NCBI RefSeq assembly: GCF_028747785.1
Contig: NZ_CP118158.1
Coordinates: 2,976,001-3,040,000 of the forward strand
Reading direction: 5' to 3'
DNA length: 64,000 nt
Origin: Halosimplex aquaticum
GTDB taxonomy: Archaea; Halobacteriota; Halobacteria; Halobacteriales; Haloarculaceae
A program made the translations under genes and the position numbers. Below are positions 8,836 to 19,107 of this stretch, piece by piece; positions within the stretch are counted from its first letter, which is position 1; each line of letters opens with the position of its first letter. The notes under the pieces are model-generated. The model was not told where the DNA came from and did no database searches. It saw only the letters and a list, made by a program, of their open reading frames with translations.

Positions 8836-8842
8836 CATATAT
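8836..8842 (+). promoter_or_regulatory. TATA box of argS
   Basis: CATATAT centred 27 nt before the argS ATG, so transcription should begin at the start codon. The GGGAGGT immediately before the ATG has no spacing and is unlikely to work as a Shine-Dalgarno site. Confidence 0.6.
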
Positions 8843-8865
8843 CCGCCGCTCGAAAACCGGGAGGT

Positions 8866-10629
8866 ATGTATCTCTCCCTGCGCGCGGAGGTCGAGGACGC
8901 CCTCGCGGCGGCGCTGACCGCCCTCGACCTGCCGACCGCGGACCTGGGCATCGAGCGCCCGCCGGACGACGTCGACGCCGCCGTCGCCTCCAGCGTCGCC
9001 TTCCGGCTGGCGAACGAGGTTGGCGCCCCGCCGCCGAAGGTGGCCGCCGACGTGGCGGCCGAGATCGACCCCGCGAGCTACGACTACCTGGCGCGCGTCG
9101 ACACGCAGGGCCCCTACCTGAACTTCTACCCGACCGACCGGTACCTCGCCGAGACCGTCGAGCGCGGCCAGTCCGACGAGTACGGCCGCCTGCCCGACCG
9201 CGACACCTCGGTCGTCGTCGAACACACCAGCGCGAACCCGACGGGACCGGTCCACGTCGGCCGCGCACGTAACCCGATCGTCGGCGACGCCGTCGCTCGC
9301 CTGCTCGATTTCGCCGGCTACGACGTCGACACCCACTACTACGTCAACGACGCCGGCCGCCAGGTCGCCGTGTTCACCTGGGCCTACGAGACCTTCGACG
9401 AGGAGGATCTCCCCGAGCCGGAGCGCGAGAAGGCCGACTACGAACTCGTCCGCTACTACCGCAAGGGCAACGAGTTCCTCGAAGACGGCGACCCCCAGGA
9501 GGTCGAGGAGGCCGAGGCCGAGATCGAGGCGATCATGCAGGGCCTCGAAGATGACGACGAGGAGGTCTACGAGCGCGTCGAGCGCGTCGTCGACACCGTC
9601 CTCTCGGGGATGACCGAGACGCTCGACCGCCTGCCCGCCGCGTTCGACGAGTTCGTCAAGGAGAGCCGGTTCATGCGCGACGGCTCGACCGACGACGTGG
9701 TCGAGCGCCTCAAGGCCCTCGACGAGGCCGTCTACGAGGAGGACGCCTGGCAGCTCGACCTCTCGGCGTTCGGCCTGGAGAAGAACCTCGTCTTCCTGCG
9801 CTCGGACGGGACGACGCTGTACACGACCCGCGACATCGCCCACCACGAGTGGAAGTTCGACAACTACGACCGCGCGGTCACCGTCATCGGCGAGGACCAC
9901 CAGCTCACCTTCGAGCAGCTCGACCGGACGCTCGAACTGCTGGACCACGACACCGACCAGCTCGACCAGGTGTTCTACTCCTGGGTGAACCTCCCCGGCG
10001 GCGAGGGGATGAGCACCCGCGAGGGGACCGGCATCGACCTGGACGACCTGCTCGACGAGGCCATCGACCGCGCCCGCGCGGAGGTCGAAGACCGCCTCGA
10101 CGACCGCATCCGCGACGACGACCTCGACGAGGCGGACATCGAGCGCATCGCGGAGCAGGTCGGCACCGGCGCCGTCCGCTACGACATCGTCTCGAAGCAG
10201 CCGACCAAGGCCATCACCTTCGAGTTCGAGCGCGCCCTGGACTTCGAGGCGCAGTCGGCCCCCTACGTCCAGTACGTCCACGCGCGCGCCTGCGGGATCC
10301 TCGACGAGGCCGACGGCGAGGGGCTCGAACCGGCCGACTCGGTCGACGCCGACCTGCTCGACACGGACGCCGAGCGCGACCTCCTCCGGACCATCGCGCG
10401 CTTCCCGGCCGTCGTCGAGGAGGCCGCCGAGGAACTGGAACCCCACCGCGTCGCGACGTACACTCGCACCTTCGCCGAGCAGTTCAACGCCTTCTACCGC
10501 GAGTGCCCGGTCCTCTCGGCCGACGACGAGGCGACCCGGCGCGCCCGCCTCGCGCTGGTCGCCGCCGCTCGCGAGACGGTCGGCAACGCCCTGCACCTGC
10601 TCGGCGTCGCCGCTCCCGACTCGATGTAG
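8866..10629 (+). CDS. argS: arginyl-tRNA synthetase
   Basis: Class I synthetase of 587 aa that charges tRNA-Arg. It has an N-terminal Add-1 domain, the HIGH-type motif as PVHVGRARN (His130-Arg133), and the archaeal KMSKS-equivalent loop MSTREGTG at 382-389. That loop shows the usual archaeal divergence; Glu replaces the Lys or Arg often found after Arg385. The all-alpha DALR anticodon-binding domain ends in [15 protein letters not shown]. An acidic insertion lies around 180-240. Length is normal for archaeal ArgS. Confidence 0.96.
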   Translation: MYLSLRAEVEDALAAALTALDLPTADLGIERPPDDVDAAVASSVAFRLANEVGAPPPKVAADVAAEIDPASYDYLARVDTQGPYLNFYPTDRYLAETVERGQSDEYGRLPDRDTSVVVEHTSANPTGPVHVGRARNPIVGDAVARLLDFAGYDVDTHYYVNDAGRQVAVFTWAYETFDEEDLPEPEREKADYELVRYYRKGNEFLEDGDPQEVEEAEAEIEAIMQGLEDDDEEVYERVERVVDTVLSGMTETLDRLPAAFDEFVKESRFMRDGSTDDVVERLKALDEAVYEEDAWQLDLSAFGLEKNLVFLRSDGTTLYTTRDIAHHEWKFDNYDRAVTVIGEDHQLTFEQLDRTLELLDHDTDQLDQVFYSWVNLPGGEGMSTREGTGIDLDDLLDEAIDRARAEVEDRLDDRIRDDDLDEADIERIAEQVGTGAVRYDIVSKQPTKAITFEFERALDFEAQSAPYVQYVHARACGILDEADGEGLEPADSVDADLLDTDAERDLLRTIARFPAVVEEAAEELEPHRVATYTRTFAEQFNAFYRECPVLSADDEATRRARLALVAAARETVGNALHLLGVAAPDSM

Positions 10630-10680
10630 CCCGGCGGCCTCGGCGCGGATCCGTCGTCGGCGTTCCCGGTTCGACCGCGC

Positions 10681-10803
10681 TCAGAGGCTGCCGAGGGCGA
10701 TCAGGACCCCGGCGAGCGTGGCGAGCGCGAGCACGAGAAAGACGAAGACCCACCAGCCCGGGACCGGCTCGTCGCCGGCGTCGTCGGTGTCGCCCGCGCT
10801 CAT
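10681..10803 (-). CDS. small single-pass membrane protein (40 aa)
   Basis: Short gene MSAGDTDDAGDEPVPGWW... with an acidic soluble N-terminus and one hydrophobic helix (about residues 19-38). This hydrophilic-head plus single-TM pattern is common among haloarchaeal micro-proteins. The frame stays open upstream to a longer arginine-rich stretch, but only the 40-aa part has haloarchaeal composition, so I chose the ATG at 10803. No function is recognisable. Confidence 0.55.
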   Translation of the reverse strand: MSAGDTDDAGDEPVPGWWVFVFLVLALATLAGVLIALGSL

Positions 10804-11141
10804 CTGTCGACCTCCGACGCGCCGCCGGTCCGGGTCGCGTTCGCCGTGGGCTCTGCCATCGGGAGTAATTGGCGGCGAACGGACTAATATGTGGTGCCGG
10901 CCTCGCCGCGGATCGCGCCAGTCGGCCCGGCTGCCGCGATCACAGCCGCCAGCCCGGTTCTCGCTCTCGCCGTCGCCTGCGCTGTCGGTCACGCTCTCGC
11001 GGTCGTCGTGTCCGGCGGAGATATATAGCAGTACGTACCGGTAGGAAGGTTTATGGAGCGAACTTAGTCACCGTCTTCACTGCTGACCGGGTATCCACGG
11101 ACGACCGACGCGGGGTCACGCCCCCGCGTCCAGACCTCACC
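10804..11141. other. 338-bp intergenic region with AT-rich islands
   Basis: No gene is supported. It lies between two divergently read genes. It contains ACTAATATGTGG near 10885, GAGATATATAGCAGTACGTAC around 11019-11036 and AGGTTTATGG near 11047. The last two are candidate TATA elements for the coiled-coil gene, and would imply a leader of roughly 65-90 nt, longer than for most genes here. Confidence 0.45.
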
Positions 11142-12269
11142 ATGACCGATACCACGCACGACGCCGGCGCGACCGAGGAGACGAGCGAGACGGACTCGGG
11201 GGCCGACGCGGCCGTCGAGGCGGCGGACGCCGACGCGGCGGACGGCCCGTCGATCGACGGCCTGGCGCTCGACGAGGCGGTCGAACGCGTCGTCGCCCAC
11301 GACCGCGAGCGCGACCCGGAGACGGTCCGGGCGTCGCTGGAGTACGTGGCCGCCGACGGCGTCGTCAGCGGGGAGGCCGTCGCGGAGGCGCTGAAGGAGA
11401 CGTCGAAACTCGTCGCCACCGCGGAGACGCGGACCGAACTCGCCCGGATCGCGCTCGAAGACGCCCGCGAGGCCGCCGAGCCCGTGGCCGACCTCCCGAC
11501 GGTCGCCGCGCGACTCGACCGCTTCGAGGCCGAGGTGTCCGCCGTCGAGGAGCGAACGGCGGATCTCGGCGAGGTCGTCCAGTCCGTCGTCGACGACAGC
11601 GAGGACCCGGAAGCCCGGTTCGCCGTCGCGGACGGCATCCGCCGACTGGAGGCCCGGTCGCGGGCCGTCCAGCGGACCGCCGACGAACTCCAGTTCGACC
11701 TCGAAGAATTCGAACGCTGGCTCGACGGCCACGAGGCGCGCGTCGGTGACCTCGGCGACGACGTCGACGCCCTCGCATCGTCGCTCGACGCCCTCGCGGC
11801 GGCCGTCGACGACCTGGCCGCCGCGACCGAGGGCGACGGTGGCGACGCGACGGCCGAAGCGGCGACCGGCGACGGTGCGGACGGCGACGCGGACGACGAC
11901 GCCGGCGTCGCCGCCGTCTGGTTCGACGCCACGCTGCGCGTTCAGGTGACCGGGCTCACGATCGACGACCTGCGGGCGGAACTCGCCGATCTGCGGACCT
12001 GGGCGGACCGCTCCCAGGCCGAGGCGAGCGACGCCGGGTCCGGCGACGACCTGGCGTCCCTCGAAGCGCGCCTCGACGACCTCGACAGCCGACGGGGGGC
12101 GCTCGACGAGCGTCTCGACGCTCTGGCCGAACCCGCCTGGCGCGAGCGGTTCGGCGACCGCCTGGACGCGTTCGAGCGGGAGGTCGACGCGTTCGCGCCG
12201 CCGATCGAGTGGGGCGCGGTGGAGCGAGCGCTCGAAGACAGCCGGTCGGGCCTCGACGGCGACGAGTAG
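11142..12269 (+). CDS. acidic coiled-coil protein, conserved in haloarchaea
   Basis: A 375-aa, very acidic protein without signal peptide or membrane span. After a disordered Asp/Thr-rich N-terminus (1-45) it is almost entirely helical. Heptad-like segments include DRFEAEVSAVEERTADLGEV and several 'DDVDALASSLDALAAAVDDLA' type repeats, interrupted by an Asp/Gly/Ala linker near residues 230-255. Similar sequences are sometimes labelled 'halo transducer protein', but I see no receptor tip motif and no membrane segment, so that label is not supported. It may be a structural or scaffold protein. It converges with phoU. Confidence 0.6.
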   Translation: MTDTTHDAGATEETSETDSGADAAVEAADADAADGPSIDGLALDEAVERVVAHDRERDPETVRASLEYVAADGVVSGEAVAEALKETSKLVATAETRTELARIALEDAREAAEPVADLPTVAARLDRFEAEVSAVEERTADLGEVVQSVVDDSEDPEARFAVADGIRRLEARSRAVQRTADELQFDLEEFERWLDGHEARVGDLGDDVDALASSLDALAAAVDDLAAATEGDGGDATAEAATGDGADGDADDDAGVAAVWFDATLRVQVTGLTIDDLRAELADLRTWADRSQAEASDAGSGDDLASLEARLDDLDSRRGALDERLDALAEPAWRERFGDRLDAFEREVDAFAPPIEWGAVERALEDSRSGLDGDE

Positions 12270-12341
12270 CGAGAACAGTCGCGTCGGCCGAGCGCGCCGG
12301 CACCGACGCCGGCGCGCTCGACCCGCGTTCGATTTTCACCG

Positions 12342-13013
12342 TCAGTAGAGCAACTGCGGGTCGTTTTCGAGCATGTACAGCGTCCGAGCGGCGACGTTGA
12401 CTGCGTGGTCGCCGACGCGTTCGAGGTCGCGGATCGTCAGCAGGATCCGCGAGACGTCGTCGAGGACGCGCTCGACCGCCCAAGAGTCGTCGCCGGCCTC
12501 CCGTTCGAGGAGGTCGCGGACGACCCGCTCGCTCGCGCGCTGACACAGCGCGTCGAGGTCGTCGTCGCGGGCGGCCACGGCGTGGCACGCCGCGGCGTCC
12601 TCGGTCTCGTACGCGGTCAGCGCCGCTTCGAGCTGGTCGGAGGCATCGGCGCCGATGGCCTGCACGTCGACCTCGTGAGCGTGGTGTTCGGTCGACAGGG
12701 AGTACCGCGCGAGGTTGGTCGCGAGGTCGCCGACGCGTTCGAGGTCGGTGAGGATCTTGAACGAGGCGGCGATAAAGCGCAGGTCCGAAGCGACGGGCTG
12801 CTGGAGCGCCAGCAGGTCGACGCAGTCGCCCTCCAGGGTGAGATAGCGGTCGTTGATCCCGTCGTCGGCGTCGATCACGTCGCGGGCGATCGTCTCGTCG
12901 CCGCTCTCCAGAGCGGTCAGTCCGTCTTCGAGCTGGGCGATCACGTCCGCGCCGAGATCGAGCACGTCGGCGCGGAGGTCTTCGAGCGCCGTCTGGTACT
13001 CGTCTCGCGCCAC
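12342..13013 (-). CDS. phoU: PhoU phosphate-uptake regulator
   Basis: A 223-aa helical protein with the two three-helix repeats of PhoU. Each repeat carries the metal-binding signature: ILTDLERVGDLATN and IRDLERVGDHAVN. PhoU restrains the Pst transporter when phosphate is plentiful. It is the last gene of the minus-strand order pstC-pstA-pstB-phoU, starting 4 nt after pstB ends. Length is normal. Confidence 0.95.
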   Translation of the reverse strand: MARDEYQTALEDLRADVLDLGADVIAQLEDGLTALESGDETIARDVIDADDGINDRYLTLEGDCVDLLALQQPVASDLRFIAASFKILTDLERVGDLATNLARYSLSTEHHAHEVDVQAIGADASDQLEAALTAYETEDAAACHAVAARDDDLDALCQRASERVVRDLLEREAGDDSWAVERVLDDVSRILLTIRDLERVGDHAVNVAARTLYMLENDPQLLY

Positions 13014-13017
13014 GGGA

Positions 13018-13950
13018 TCACCCGAACTTGCCGCTGACGTAGTCTTCGACGCGCTGGCTCTCGGGGTTCTCGAAGATCTTCTCGGTGTCGTCGTACTCGA
13101 CGAGTTCGCCGCCGGTGAGGAACACGGCGGTCTGGTCGGAGATGCGCGCGGCCTGCTGCATGTTGTGCGTCACGACGACGACCGTGTAGTCCTCGGCGAG
13201 CTCCTCGACGAGGTCCTCGATCTTCGAAGTGGCGACCGGGTCGAGTGCGCTGGCCGGCTCGTCCATCAGGATCACGTCGGGGTCGACCGCGAGACAGCGG
13301 GCGATACAGAGCCGCTGTTGCTGGCCGCCCGAGAGGCCAAGCGCGTTGTCGTCGAGGCGGTCGTTCACCTCGTCCCACAGCGCGGCCTGCTTGAGCGAGC
13401 GCTCGACGAGTTCCCGTTCGGCCTCGCTGTCGTCGCGGCCGGTCAGTCTGGCCAGCAGGCTCTTGTCGATGTCGCCGTGCTTGCGCGGGCCGTAGGAGAC
13501 GTTCTCCCGGATGGACTTGGGGAACGGGTTGGGCGCCTGGAACACCATGCCGACGCGCTTGCGGAGTTCGACGAGGTCGGTCCCCGAACCGTAGATCTCC
13601 TCGCCGTCGAGTTCGACCGACCCCGCGACCCGAGCGCTCTTGATCCGGTCGTTCATGCGGTTGAGCGAGCGCAGGAACGTGGACTTCCCACAGCCCGACG
13701 GGCCGATGAGCGCGGTGACGCTCTCGCTGGGGATGTCCATCGAGACGCCCTTCAGCGCGTGGTCGTCGCCGTAGTAGACGTCCAGGTCCTCGACGGCGAG
13801 CTTCGGTTCCCCCTGGAAGGAGAACTGCGTCCACTCCTCGCGGACGCGCTCGTCGGTCTCGCCGGCGGTCGTCGGTCCGTCGGCGGTGGTCCCGCCGGTG
13901 GTCGTCCGATCGCTCTCTGCCGTCGCCGTGTCGCCGAAGCTCTCACTCAT
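13018..13950 (-). CDS. pstB: phosphate ABC transporter ATP-binding protein PstB
   Basis: ATPase that drives phosphate import, 310 aa. Walker A is GPSGCGKST, the Q-loop follows as [11 protein letters not shown] (the PstB-specific form), the signature is [13 protein letters not shown], Walker B is [13 protein letters not shown], and the switch His lies in VVTHNMQQA. The first 45 residues are a Thr/Gly/Asp-rich disordered extension. Its start codon overlaps the end of pstA by 8 nt. Confidence 0.97.
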   Translation of the reverse strand: MSESFGDTATAESDRTTTGGTTADGPTTAGETDERVREEWTQFSFQGEPKLAVEDLDVYYGDDHALKGVSMDIPSESVTALIGPSGCGKSTFLRSLNRMNDRIKSARVAGSVELDGEEIYGSGTDLVELRKRVGMVFQAPNPFPKSIRENVSYGPRKHGDIDKSLLARLTGRDDSEAERELVERSLKQAALWDEVNDRLDDNALGLSGGQQQRLCIARCLAVDPDVILMDEPASALDPVATSKIEDLVEELAEDYTVVVVTHNMQQAARISDQTAVFLTGGELVEYDDTEKIFENPESQRVEDYVSGKFG

Positions 13951-16612
13951 AGTTGATCTTGGCTCTGAAGTAGCTGCGCGCGGTGATGCCGACGGCGTAG
14001 AACGTCAGCACGACCGTCAGCAGGACGAACGCGGTCGCCCATCCCATCGACGGGGAGCCGCTGACGCCGGCGGCGATGACCGCCCACACCTGCGTGGGCA
14101 GCGACGCCGACGCCGACAGTAGCTCCGGATTCGTCACGAACGGCGGATGGCCGACGAACTGGAACCCCTGCAAGACGTGGACGGACTCGGTCGCGTTGAG
14201 CGTCGAGCCGAGCACGAGGATCAGCGGCGCCGTCTCGCCCGCGACGCGGCCCACGCCGAGGATGGTGCCGGTGATGACGCCGGGCATCGACGCTGGCAGG
14301 ACGACGCTGCGGATCGTCTGCCACTGGGTCGCCCCGAGCGCTGCGCTGGCGTCGCGGTACTCGTCGGGCACCGCGAGGATCGCCTCTCGGCTCGTGATGA
14401 GCACCAGCGGCAGGAGCATGAACCCGAGGACGAGCATCCCGGCCGCGAGCGAGGTGTCCCCGCCCAGTCGCGGGACGAGGAAGGCCGCCCCGAACAGGCC
14501 GAACACGACGCTGGGCGTGCTCCACAGCGCGTTGGTCGCCACCTCGACGACGGCGGTGAACGCGCCCTGCTCGGCGTACTCGGTGAGGAACACCGCGGCG
14601 CCGACGCCCAGCGGCACCGCGAACAGGGTCGCGCCGACGACGAGCCAGACGGTCCCGACGACCGCCGGCATGATCCCGCCGGGCTCGGCGCCCAGCGGGA
14701 TGTACGCCTGCATCGTCATCGGCCACGAGAGCGTGCCCGCGGTCGAAATAGTGACGCCCAGCGCGGTGAACGACGAGCCGACGAGCTGGACGTGCAGGCC
14801 GGCGATCGCCGCGAATCCGGTCGCGCCGACCAGTCCGAGCGTGCCGGCCTCGCCGAGCAACCGGCGGGGGAGCGACTCGTCGACCGACTGTCGAGCGAGG
14901 CCGACGAGGAGTGCGAACGCCGCGCTGGCGGCCGCACCGGCGAGCGCGACGCCCGGGACGATCGCGGCCGGTCCGACCGACGGGACGGCGCCGCTCGCGG
15001 TCTGTAGGACGACCGTCGCGACAAGCAGTCCCAGCCCGCCGAAGACGCCCGTGACGGCCAGCGGCGCGCGCTCGGTGGCGCCCCCGTCGCCGAGCGCGAG
15101 GGCGGCCAGCGGCGCGACGGACAGCGCGAACGCGCCGGCGGCGCCGGCGGCGACCAGCGCGAGGCCGAGCGTCCCCGCCAGCGGGAGGCCGAGCGGCGTC
15201 GGCCCGACGAGGACGAACAGTCCGGCGAGGGCGAGCAGGGCGCCGACAGCCGCCGGGACGGCCCGGCGGAGCCGTTCGTCGACAGCCGTCGCGGTACCGA
15301 CGTCGCGCAGCGAGCCGTAGCGCCGGTAGAAGATCGTCGACAGCACCGCACCGACCCCGGCGAGCAGTAGCGACCCGACCGCCGGTTCGGCCGTGACCGC
15401 GACCGCCGTGTCGAGCACCTTCGGCTGTCGGTTGACCTGGACGGTGTAGGTGAACGGGTAGCGCAGCGCGCTCCCGGTGGCGAGTGCGCCGGCCAGGACC
15501 GCCGCGGCCGCCCCGACGAGCGCGAGCGGGAGCGTCCGAACGAGGTGGCGAGCCCCGGGGTGCCAGTCGGTGCCGCCCGCGGGCGTGCGCGCGAAGGACA
15601 CCGCGAAGACGAGGGCCGGTGTCAGGAGGACCAGCGCCGAGAGCGCACCGATCGTGAACCCGTGGAGCGCGTAGCCAACGCCCTTGATCGTGACGAAGGC
15701 GACGATGGCGACCATCACGCAGATCAGCAGCGCGGCGGTGAGGTCGATGACGAGGAAGGCGCCGTACTGTCGGCCGCGGGCGCCGAAGCCGGCGCGGCAC
15801 TTCGCGGCCGCCCACGAGGAGAGGATGGCGCCGAGGACGACGAACAGGGGGACGACCGCCCCGCCGGTGAACCCGCCGTCGATGGACGTGGGGTCCCACT
15901 GCCAGCCGACGCCGATCAGTGCGGCGGTGATCACGGCGCCGAGCGCCCCGACGATCAGCGCCGGCGGGAGCGTCGATCCGATGTCCTCCCGGGGGAAGAT
16001 CGTGACCGCGCCCAGCCCGATCGCCGCCGCGAGCGCGACGACGATCCAGGCCGGGGAGCCGAAGCCGACGAGCGACCCGCCGACCGCGCCGCCGAACAGC
16101 GCGCCCACGACGGCGAACGACAGGCCCGCCAGCAGGCCCGCCGAGGCGTCGGGCGACGTGTCGACCGCGCCGGTCCGCGAGGCGAACCCCGCGGCGAGGA
16201 CGCCGGCGGCCTCGACGAGCATGATCACGCCCAGCAGCGTCGCCAGGCGGACGTCGACCGCGAACGCGACCACGGCGAGCGCGGCCGTCGCGACGAGGAC
16301 CCCGAGCGCGATGCCCCGGACCCGGTCGGAGGTGACCGGGACGACGTTGGCCCACGAGGCGACGCCGACCGCGCCGATCCCGCCGACCGCGACGGCGAGC
16401 AGGACGAGCAGCGACCGGCCGAGCGCCGCGCCGCTCGCGTCGAGGGCGACGAGGTCGACCAGCGAGAGCAGCCCCAGCGCGAAGCTCACCACGCCGAGGG
16501 CGATCACGCCGTCGAGCCCGCGGTCGTAGGCGTTCGACTCGGCGTTGACGAGCGAGGCGCGTCGGCCGGTGTCGGCGGGCGAGCGCCGCGCCGACTCGGT
16601 GGCGTCGCTCAT
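13943..16612 (-). CDS. pstA: phosphate ABC transporter permease PstA with very large N-terminal membrane region
   Basis: Only about the last 270-320 residues of this 889-aa protein correspond to a normal PstA. The permease core begins near residue 645 ([14 protein letters not shown]) and the EAA loop that docks PstB is [16 protein letters not shown] at about 757-772. The preceding ~560-600 residues are almost continuous hydrophobic, Ala/Gly/Val-rich segments (roughly 14-16 predicted helices) of unknown role. The frame is open throughout with no sign of a frameshift. It overlaps pstC by 4 nt (ATGA) and pstB by 8 nt. Confidence 0.93.
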   Translation of the reverse strand: MSDATESARRSPADTGRRASLVNAESNAYDRGLDGVIALGVVSFALGLLSLVDLVALDASGAALGRSLLVLLAVAVGGIGAVGVASWANVVPVTSDRVRGIALGVLVATAALAVVAFAVDVRLATLLGVIMLVEAAGVLAAGFASRTGAVDTSPDASAGLLAGLSFAVVGALFGGAVGGSLVGFGSPAWIVVALAAAIGLGAVTIFPREDIGSTLPPALIVGALGAVITAALIGVGWQWDPTSIDGGFTGGAVVPLFVVLGAILSSWAAAKCRAGFGARGRQYGAFLVIDLTAALLICVMVAIVAFVTIKGVGYALHGFTIGALSALVLLTPALVFAVSFARTPAGGTDWHPGARHLVRTLPLALVGAAAAVLAGALATGSALRYPFTYTVQVNRQPKVLDTAVAVTAEPAVGSLLLAGVGAVLSTIFYRRYGSLRDVGTATAVDERLRRAVPAAVGALLALAGLFVLVGPTPLGLPLAGTLGLALVAAGAAGAFALSVAPLAALALGDGGATERAPLAVTGVFGGLGLLVATVVLQTASGAVPSVGPAAIVPGVALAGAAASAAFALLVGLARQSVDESLPRRLLGEAGTLGLVGATGFAAIAGLHVQLVGSSFTALGVTISTAGTLSWPMTMQAYIPLGAEPGGIMPAVVGTVWLVVGATLFAVPLGVGAAVFLTEYAEQGAFTAVVEVATNALWSTPSVVFGLFGAAFLVPRLGGDTSLAAGMLVLGFMLLPLVLITSREAILAVPDEYRDASAALGATQWQTIRSVVLPASMPGVITGTILGVGRVAGETAPLILVLGSTLNATESVHVLQGFQFVGHPPFVTNPELLSASASLPTQVWAVIAAGVSGSPSMGWATAFVLLTVVLTFYAVGITARSYFRAKINYE

Positions 16613-17721
16613 CGTTCACCCCGCAGCTTGCGTTTCATCCGGCGCTCGACGGCCTGAGAGACGACGCTCATGCCGGCGACGATGACGAACAGGAGGACGC
16701 CGGCGGCGAACAGCACGTCGAGCGTGCTCTCGGAGGCGCTGCCGTACTGGGTGGCGATGAGGCTCGTCAGCGTCACGCTCGCGTCGAACACGTCGTACAG
16801 CGGGTTCGCGAGGCCGGTACCGGAGGCCATGATCGCCGCCACGGCCATGGTCTCGCCGATCGCGCGCCCGAGCCCGAGGATCACGGCCGCCGAGACGCCG
16901 GAGAACGACGCCGGGATCGAGATGCTCTTCATCGTCTGCCAGCGGGTGGCGCCCAGCGCCGTCGACCCGTCGCGCATCGACCCCGGCACCGACGAGATGG
17001 CGTCCTCCGCCACGGAGACGACCGTCGGCAGCGCCATGATCCCGACGACGATGCCGGCGATGAGGTAGCTCGCGCCGTCGTCGAGGAACGAGTTCTGGAC
17101 GAAGCCGTTGAGCACCTGGAACCCGATGAACCCGTAGACGATCGAGGGGATCCCCGCGAGCACCTCGACGCCCGGTTTGACCACCGATCGCAGCCCGTCG
17201 CTCGCGACCTCGGCGATGAACAGCGCGCCGAACAGGCCGAGCGGGCCAGCGACCGAGCCCGCGATGACCGTCACGATGACCGTCGCCCAGATCGCCGGGA
17301 TCAGCGAGTACGCGTCGGCCGCCGGGTTCCAGTACTCGTCGCTCGTCGGGAGGACGGCGTCGAGTCCGAAGAACCACTGCACCCGTCCGTCTTGGACCGG
17401 GATGATAAACAGTCCGCGGCCGTGTTCGAGAAACGCCGGCGCCGCGCTCACGAAGAGGAAGTACGTGATGAACGCGACCGTGAGCACCGTCGAGACGGTC
17501 GCGACGAATCCGAGCGCACGCGCGACGACCGCCTGCGCGACCAGCCATCCGACGGCGGTCGAGACGAGGAAGGCGGCGAGCAGCGGTGCGACGAGCCCCG
17601 GTCTGAACAGGAACGCGACCACCGTCGCCGCGAGGGTGCACCCCATGACCCCCATGACCACGTAACTCCCGTCGTCGCCCGGCGAGAATCTGTTTCGGTT
17701 CGTTTCGATGTCTTGTTGCAT
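16609..17721 (-). CDS. pstC: phosphate ABC transporter permease PstC
   Basis: A 370-aa inner-membrane permease with about eight hydrophobic helices. It carries the coupling loop TALGATRWQTMKSISIP (EAA motif) and the PstC-typical GIPSIVYGFIGFQVL segment. A minus-strand TTTATC box near 17745 is correctly spaced for a start at or near the ATG, so pstC may also be transcribed independently of pstS. It overlaps pstA by 4 nt. Confidence 0.95.
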   Translation of the reverse strand: MQQDIETNRNRFSPGDDGSYVVMGVMGCTLAATVVAFLFRPGLVAPLLAAFLVSTAVGWLVAQAVVARALGFVATVSTVLTVAFITYFLFVSAAPAFLEHGRGLFIIPVQDGRVQWFFGLDAVLPTSDEYWNPAADAYSLIPAIWATVIVTVIAGSVAGPLGLFGALFIAEVASDGLRSVVKPGVEVLAGIPSIVYGFIGFQVLNGFVQNSFLDDGASYLIAGIVVGIMALPTVVSVAEDAISSVPGSMRDGSTALGATRWQTMKSISIPASFSGVSAAVILGLGRAIGETMAVAAIMASGTGLANPLYDVFDASVTLTSLIATQYGSASESTLDVLFAAGVLLFVIVAGMSVVSQAVERRMKRKLRGER

Positions 17722-17740
17722 GGAATCTCTATCGAGTACT

Positions 17741-17748
17741 GATAAACA
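17741..17748 (-). promoter_or_regulatory. possible internal promoter for pstCAB-phoU
   Basis: GATAAACA (minus TGTTTATC) in the 65-nt gap between pstC and pstS, about 25 nt upstream of the pstC ATG. It could give separate expression of the membrane/ATPase genes and the abundant binding protein. Confidence 0.4.
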
Positions 17749-17786
17749 GTCGGAAAGTGCGAGACTGCCACCTCACTGCGGCCGAC

Positions 17787-18950
17787 TTAGACCTGGTCGG
17801 GGAGCTTGTCCATCTGGGCCTTCTGGCGCCGCTTCCCGAGCGTGAAGTAGTCGTTCGGCGCCACGAAGGTGTCCTGCCCGAAGTCGTGGAGGATCATGTT
17901 GATGAACGCCGCCTCCTTCATCGAGGTGTCCTTCCACGTGTACATGTGCAGGTCACGCGAGAGGGGGTACTCCTTCGAGTCCAGGCCGTTCTGGTCGTCC
18001 TGGTAGCTGTAGGTCGTCCCCTCCCACTCCAGGGAGATTGGCGTGACGCCGTCGGTGTCGAGGAAGGCGAGCGCGAGGTAGCTGATGGCGTTGTCGGCCT
18101 GCTTGACCGCCTGGGCGAGGCGCTGGTTCTGGCCGTAGCGGTTGGCGACCTGGGTGTTCTCCTTGGGGTTGCCGTAGACGTTGCTGACGAACGCGGTTCG
18201 CGTCCCCGAGCCCTTGACGCGGCCGAGCACCTGGATCTCCTTGTCCGGACCGCCCAGCTCCGACCAGTTGGTGATCTTCCCCTTGTAGAGGTCTTTGAGC
18301 TGCTGGCCGGTGATCTTCGTGACGCCGGCGTCGGCGATCTCGCTGGAGACGACGATCGGCTGGCCGTCGACGCCGACGACGTGGTCGACGAAGTTCTCGT
18401 AGGAGTCCCGGTCGGGGAGCTCGTCCTCGACGTTCCCCGAGGAGTTACCGATGTCGTGCTGGCCGTTCATGACCTTCTCGACGCCGGTGCCGGAGTGCGA
18501 CAGGGCGACGGTGACCGTGAACGGCGCGTCGCCGCCGTCGCCGGCCTCGAAGCCGTAGAGGCTCCCCCAGTAGTCGGCGAGGTTCTCCTTCGTGTCGATG
18601 TCGTACTCGCCGTGGGGCCAGTACTCCGTGTCGCTCGGGGGTCGGTTGGCGTTCCAGTAGGAGGCCCCGGTGTTCGCGATCGGGTAGACCGTCGAGGAAC
18701 CGCCAGCCTCGAGCGGACCGGAGTTCGCCATCCCGCTGTCGGTCGCCGTCTGCTCAGGCGTCGGCGTCGGCGTCGAGTCCGAGGAGCCGTCGCCGTTGGA
18801 GTTCGAGCCGCCGTCGCTGGACTCCGGCGTGTCCGTGTTGTCGCCGCCGGTACATCCAGCCAGTCCCGCCGCTCCGATCGCACCGGACGTGAGCAAGAAC
18901 TTTCGCCGCGTTACCCCGTCTGCCGGACGCTCCGAATCGTGCGTCATCAC
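17787..18950 (-). CDS. pstS: phosphate-binding lipoprotein PstS
   Basis: Extracellular phosphate receptor for PstCAB, 387 aa. The N-terminus has a Tat signal (TRRKFLLTSGA, twin Arg at 15-16) and a lipobox LAGC with Cys33, so it is a Tat-exported lipid-anchored protein. A Thr/Ser/Asp/Gly linker with TPTPTPEQT follows. The phosphate-binding fold contains SSTVYPIANTGA, SGTGVEKVMNG and GRVKGSGTRTAF, the loops that hold phosphate in this family. It is the first gene of the pst cluster. Confidence 0.95.
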   Translation of the reverse strand: MMTHDSERPADGVTRRKFLLTSGAIGAAGLAGCTGGDNTDTPESSDGGSNSNGDGSSDSTPTPTPEQTATDSGMANSGPLEAGGSSTVYPIANTGASYWNANRPPSDTEYWPHGEYDIDTKENLADYWGSLYGFEAGDGGDAPFTVTVALSHSGTGVEKVMNGQHDIGNSSGNVEDELPDRDSYENFVDHVVGVDGQPIVVSSEIADAGVTKITGQQLKDLYKGKITNWSELGGPDKEIQVLGRVKGSGTRTAFVSNVYGNPKENTQVANRYGQNQRLAQAVKQADNAISYLALAFLDTDGVTPISLEWEGTTYSYQDDQNGLDSKEYPLSRDLHMYTWKDTSMKEAAFINMILHDFGQDTFVAPNDYFTLGKRRQKAQMDKLPDQV

Positions 18951-18978
18951 CTGAACGGAGATGGGAGCTAACTAAACG

Positions 18979-18990
18979 GGTTTATAATAG
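18979..18990 (-). promoter_or_regulatory. strong TATA box of pstS
   Basis: Minus-strand CTATTATAAACCC, one of the best TATA boxes in the window, centred near 18985. Transcription should start about 8 nt before the pstS ATG. A phosphate-responsive operator could lie between it and 19020, but I do not recognise one. Confidence 0.65.
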
Positions 18991-19107
18991 GTGTATTGGC
19001 GGATACGCCCCCGGCCGATCCCGTACTGTCGGCTTTCCCTGTGAACGATCCTCACTGGGCGCTCGGTATCGCTATATAGACCTACTGTCGTGGACGGTGG
19101 CCGTCGG

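Noticed and set aside
8152-10596. Long minus-strand open frame over argS
   Set aside because: Antisense of argS and the AIM24 gene; Val/Leu/Gly/Arg-rich shadow without motifs.
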